NCBI GenBank assembly: GCA_903862855.1
Contig: CAIOZW010000272.1
Span: 1-32,069 of the forward strand
Reading direction: 5' to 3'
Source of the DNA: an uncultured Acidobacteriota bacterium
GTDB lineage: Bacteria > Acidobacteriota > Blastocatellia > RBC074
DNA length: 32,069 nt
A program made the position numbers and the translations under genes. Positions 29,490 to 32,069 of this stretch are shown here, piece after piece (position 1 is the stretch's first letter; every line of letters starts with the position of its first letter). The notes beneath the pieces were generated by a model. It had not been told where the DNA came from, ran no database searches, and was given only the letters and a program-made list of their open reading frames with translations.

Positions 29490-32069
29490 ATGATGAAGAC
29501 CCGCGTCAAATTTACAGATTCGATGAAAGATTGGCGAATCGGTGCAACCCTGTTGACCGTTCTGATCTTGTTGATCGGTATTGACTGGCATCACAGCCAT
29601 GCGCAGCAGGTAGTCGCTCCAAAGACGGAAGCCAACGATCCGCTGAAGGGGCTGCAGTACCGGCACATCGGACCATTCCGCGGTGGGCGTTCGGTGGCTG
29701 TCGCCGGAGTTCCCACGCAACCGCTGGTCTACTATTTCGGGGCGACTGGTGGTGGAGTCTGGAAGACGACCGATGGCGGGGTCAACTGGGAGTCGGTCTC
29801 CGATGGACAGCCATTTGGAACGGGATCGGTCGGCGCCGTTGAGGTCAGCCAGTCCGATCCGAACGTCGTTTATGTGGGAATGGGAGAGACGTCGATTCGG
29901 GGCAATGTCTCACACGGTGATGGTGTCTACAAGTCCCTCGATGCCGGCAAGACCTGGAGACGGCTTGGTCTCGAAGATACCCGCCACATCGGGAGGATCC
30001 GCATCCATCCCCGCAACCCGGAGGTCGCCTATGTGGCGGCGCTGGGCCACCTCTTCGGGTCGAATGATCAGCGTGGAGTCTACCGGACAAAGGATGGCGG
30101 AAAGACGTGGGAGCGCGTACTCTTCAAGAGCAACAAGGCGGGGGCGATCGATCTGGTCATCGACCCGACCAACCCAAACAATCTCTATGCGGCGATCTGG
30201 GAGGCGAAGCGCACCCCGTACAGCCTCGAGAGTGGTGGGCCGGATAGTGGCATCTGGAAGTCGACCGATGGTGGAGACACCTGGACCGACATTTCGCGGC
30301 GACCCGGTTTGCCGAAGGGGCTGCTCGGTCGAATTGGAATCACCGTCTCCGGAGCGAACGGGGACCGGCTCTGGGCGATCGTCGAGGCCGATGACGGGGG
30401 CGTCTTTCGCTCCGACAATGGTGGCGAAAACTGGATGCGCGTCAATGATGGGCGCAACCTGCGGCAGCGTGCCTGGTACTACAGCCACATCTATGCCGAT
30501 CCAAAGAGTGCCGATACGCTCTATGTTCTCAATGTCGGATTCTACAAATCGGTCGATGGCGGGCGAACTTATACCACCGTCAGCGTTCCGCACAGCGACA
30601 ATCACGATCTCTGGATCGATCCAGCCAATCCGTTGCGGATGATCAATGCCAATGATGGTGGCGCCAATGTGACGACCGATGGTGGTCGCAACTGGAGCGA
30701 ACAGGATCAGCCGACGGCCCAGTTCTACCGGGTCGCGCTTGATAATGATTTCCCATACCACATATATGGTGCGCAGCAGGACAATTCGACGGTCAGGATT
30801 GCGAGCCGGACGACCGGTTTCGGGATTACTATCCGCGACTGGGAAGAGACGGCAGGCAGCGAGTCAGGCTGGGTCCAGCCGCATCCGAAGGATTCGAATA
30901 TCGTCTTTGGTGGAAACTACGGTGGCTACCTGACGCGACTCGACCATCGAACCGGGCAGGAACGCGACATCAATGTCTGGCCCGACAATCCGATGGGCTG
31001 GGGAGCCGAGGGGATGAGATACCGCTTTCAGTGGAACTTCCCGATCCTCTTCTCGCCGCATGATGCGAATGTTCTCTACACGGCTGGCAATCGACTCTTC
31101 AAGACGACCAATGAGGGGCAGACGTGGGTGCCGATCAGCCTCGATCTGACGCGCAATGACAAGACGAAGCTTGGCCCCTCGGGTGGACCGATCACCAAGG
31201 ACAATACCAGCGTCGAGTACTACTGCACGATCTTCACCGTGGCCGAGTCACCGGTTCAGCAGGGAGTCATCTGGGCTGGCTCCGATGATGGCCTCGTCCA
31301 TGTCACCCGCGATGGCGGAGCCAAATGGGAGAAGGTCTCCGACAACATCAAGGGATTACCGGAGTGGATCCAGATCAACTCGATCGAGGCGTCGCCCTTA
31401 GACGCCGGCACCGCCTATGTCGCGGCGACCATGTACAAGTCCGACGATAACCGCCCCTATCTCTATAAGACGAACGACTTTGGCAAGTCGTGGAAGAAGA
31501 TCGTCAATGGCATTCCCGAGACGGCCTTTACGCGCGTCATTCGCGAGGATCCGCACCGGCGTGGGCTGCTCTATGCCGGGACGGAGACCGGGATGTACGT
31601 CTCCTTCAATGATGGTGAGAACTGGCAGTCACTCCAGCTCAACCTGCCGGTCGTACCGATCACCGATCTTGCAATTCACAAGCGCGAGAAGGATCTGGTG
31701 GTGGCGACGCAGGGGCGCAGCTTCTGGATTCTCGATGACCTGACAGTGCTCCACCAGTGGCAGGCGGGGCTGGCCCAGTCCCCACTCCACCTCTTCAAGC
31801 CGGAGGAGGCGATTCGGATGCCGGGTGGCGGATTCCGTTCGCGGGGCGGAGTGACCGTCGGCCAGAACCATCCTGCCGGGGCGGCGATCTGGTATCACCT
31901 CAAGGAGAAGCCGAAGGGTGAGTTGACAATGGAGATTCTCGATAGCAAAGGCCAGTCGGTTCGCAAATTCACGAGCCGTGCCGCGGCGGGTGATGCTGCC
32001 CCCGCTGGTGGCGGTGAAGAGGGTGGTGGACGCGCCGGTGGTGGTACACCGCGCCTTGCGGCCGAGAAG
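29490..32069 (+). CDS. VPS10/sortilin-like BNR-repeat exported protein (3' truncated by window)
   Basis: ATG 29490 (or 29493) after GGAGAGG; open frame of 860 codons to the window end. Signal-like segment [25 protein letters not shown]; repeated [52 protein letters not shown] (Asp-box/BNR motifs). Missing from the ORF track because no stop is in the window. Confidence 0.93.
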   Translation, partial: MMKTRVKFTDSMKDWRIGATLLTVLILLIGIDWHHSHAQQVVAPKTEANDPLKGLQYRHIGPFRGGRSVAVAGVPTQPLVYYFGATGGGVWKTTDGGVNWESVSDGQPFGTGSVGAVEVSQSDPNVVYVGMGETSIRGNVSHGDGVYKSLDAGKTWRRLGLEDTRHIGRIRIHPRNPEVAYVAALGHLFGSNDQRGVYRTKDGGKTWERVLFKSNKAGAIDLVIDPTNPNNLYAAIWEAKRTPYSLESGGPDSGIWKSTDGGDTWTDISRRPGLPKGLLGRIGITVSGANGDRLWAIVEADDGGVFRSDNGGENWMRVNDGRNLRQRAWYYSHIYADPKSADTLYVLNVGFYKSVDGGRTYTTVSVPHSDNHDLWIDPANPLRMINANDGGANVTTDGGRNWSEQDQPTAQFYRVALDNDFPYHIYGAQQDNSTVRIASRTTGFGITIRDWEETAGSESGWVQPHPKDSNIVFGGNYGGYLTRLDHRTGQERDINVWPDNPMGWGAEGMRYRFQWNFPILFSPHDANVLYTAGNRLFKTTNEGQTWVPISLDLTRNDKTKLGPSGGPITKDNTSVEYYCTIFTVAESPVQQGVIWAGSDDGLVHVTRDGGAKWEKVSDNIKGLPEWIQINSIEASPLDAGTAYVAATMYKSDDNRPYLYKTNDFGKSWKKIVNGIPETAFTRVIREDPHRRGLLYAGTETGMYVSFNDGENWQSLQLNLPVVPITDLAIHKREKDLVVATQGRSFWILDDLTVLHQWQAGLAQSPLHLFKPEEAIRMPGGGFRSRGGVTVGQNHPAGAAIWYHLKEKPKGELTMEILDSKGQSVRKFTSRAAAGDAAPAGGGEEGGGRAGGGTPRLAAEK

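Noticed and set aside
27937-29490. 517-aa minus-strand ORF antisense to clpA
   Set aside because: The plus frame is unmistakable ClpA. The antisense protein has no recognisable domain and is Arg/Leu/His-rich, as expected from codon-bias mirroring.
29683-30642. 319-aa plus ORF in an alternative frame of the VPS10-like gene
   Set aside because: Ser/Arg-rich low-complexity translation, and the overlapping frame encodes clear BNR repeats.

Overview
This 32 kb bacterial window is gene-dense. The gene set (Oar-like TonB receptor with carboxypeptidase-like N-domain, VPS10/BNR protein, CBM9-like secreted protein, TIGR03437-like motif) suggests Acidobacteriota, but that is an inference. From left to right I read: a partial upstream CDS, thiC, a SAM methyltransferase with an unusual beta-domain tail, a penicillin/AHL-acylase-type Ntn hydrolase, a Tat-type alpha/beta hydrolase, an SGNH hydrolase, an exported amidohydrolase, a CBM9-like protein, ApbE, a Fic protein in a repeat-rich accessory patch, an IclR-HTH/periplasmic-binding-protein fusion regulator divergent from a TonB-dependent receptor, an exported FAD oxidoreductase, a 5'-nucleotidase-type metallophosphatase, a minus-strand cluster of three proteins with export signals (RidA, DUF362, unknown), clpS-clpA, and a VPS10-like protein running off the right edge. 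No rRNA, tRNA or CRISPR was recognised. The least explained DNA is the Fic neighbourhood (about 12.26-14.88 kb). It holds a 20-bp perfect palindrome repeated as a 25-bp near-identical direct repeat on both sides of fic, a cluster of hairpins inside a probably frameshifted ORF, and a 382-bp MITE/REPIN-like element with about 90-bp imperfect inverted arms. Other leads are the IclR-PBP fusion locus, the exported RidA-DUF362-unknown cluster, the methyltransferase fusion, and a ClpS with Asn at a substrate-contact Asp position. All calls come from reading sequence and motifs; no database search was run.
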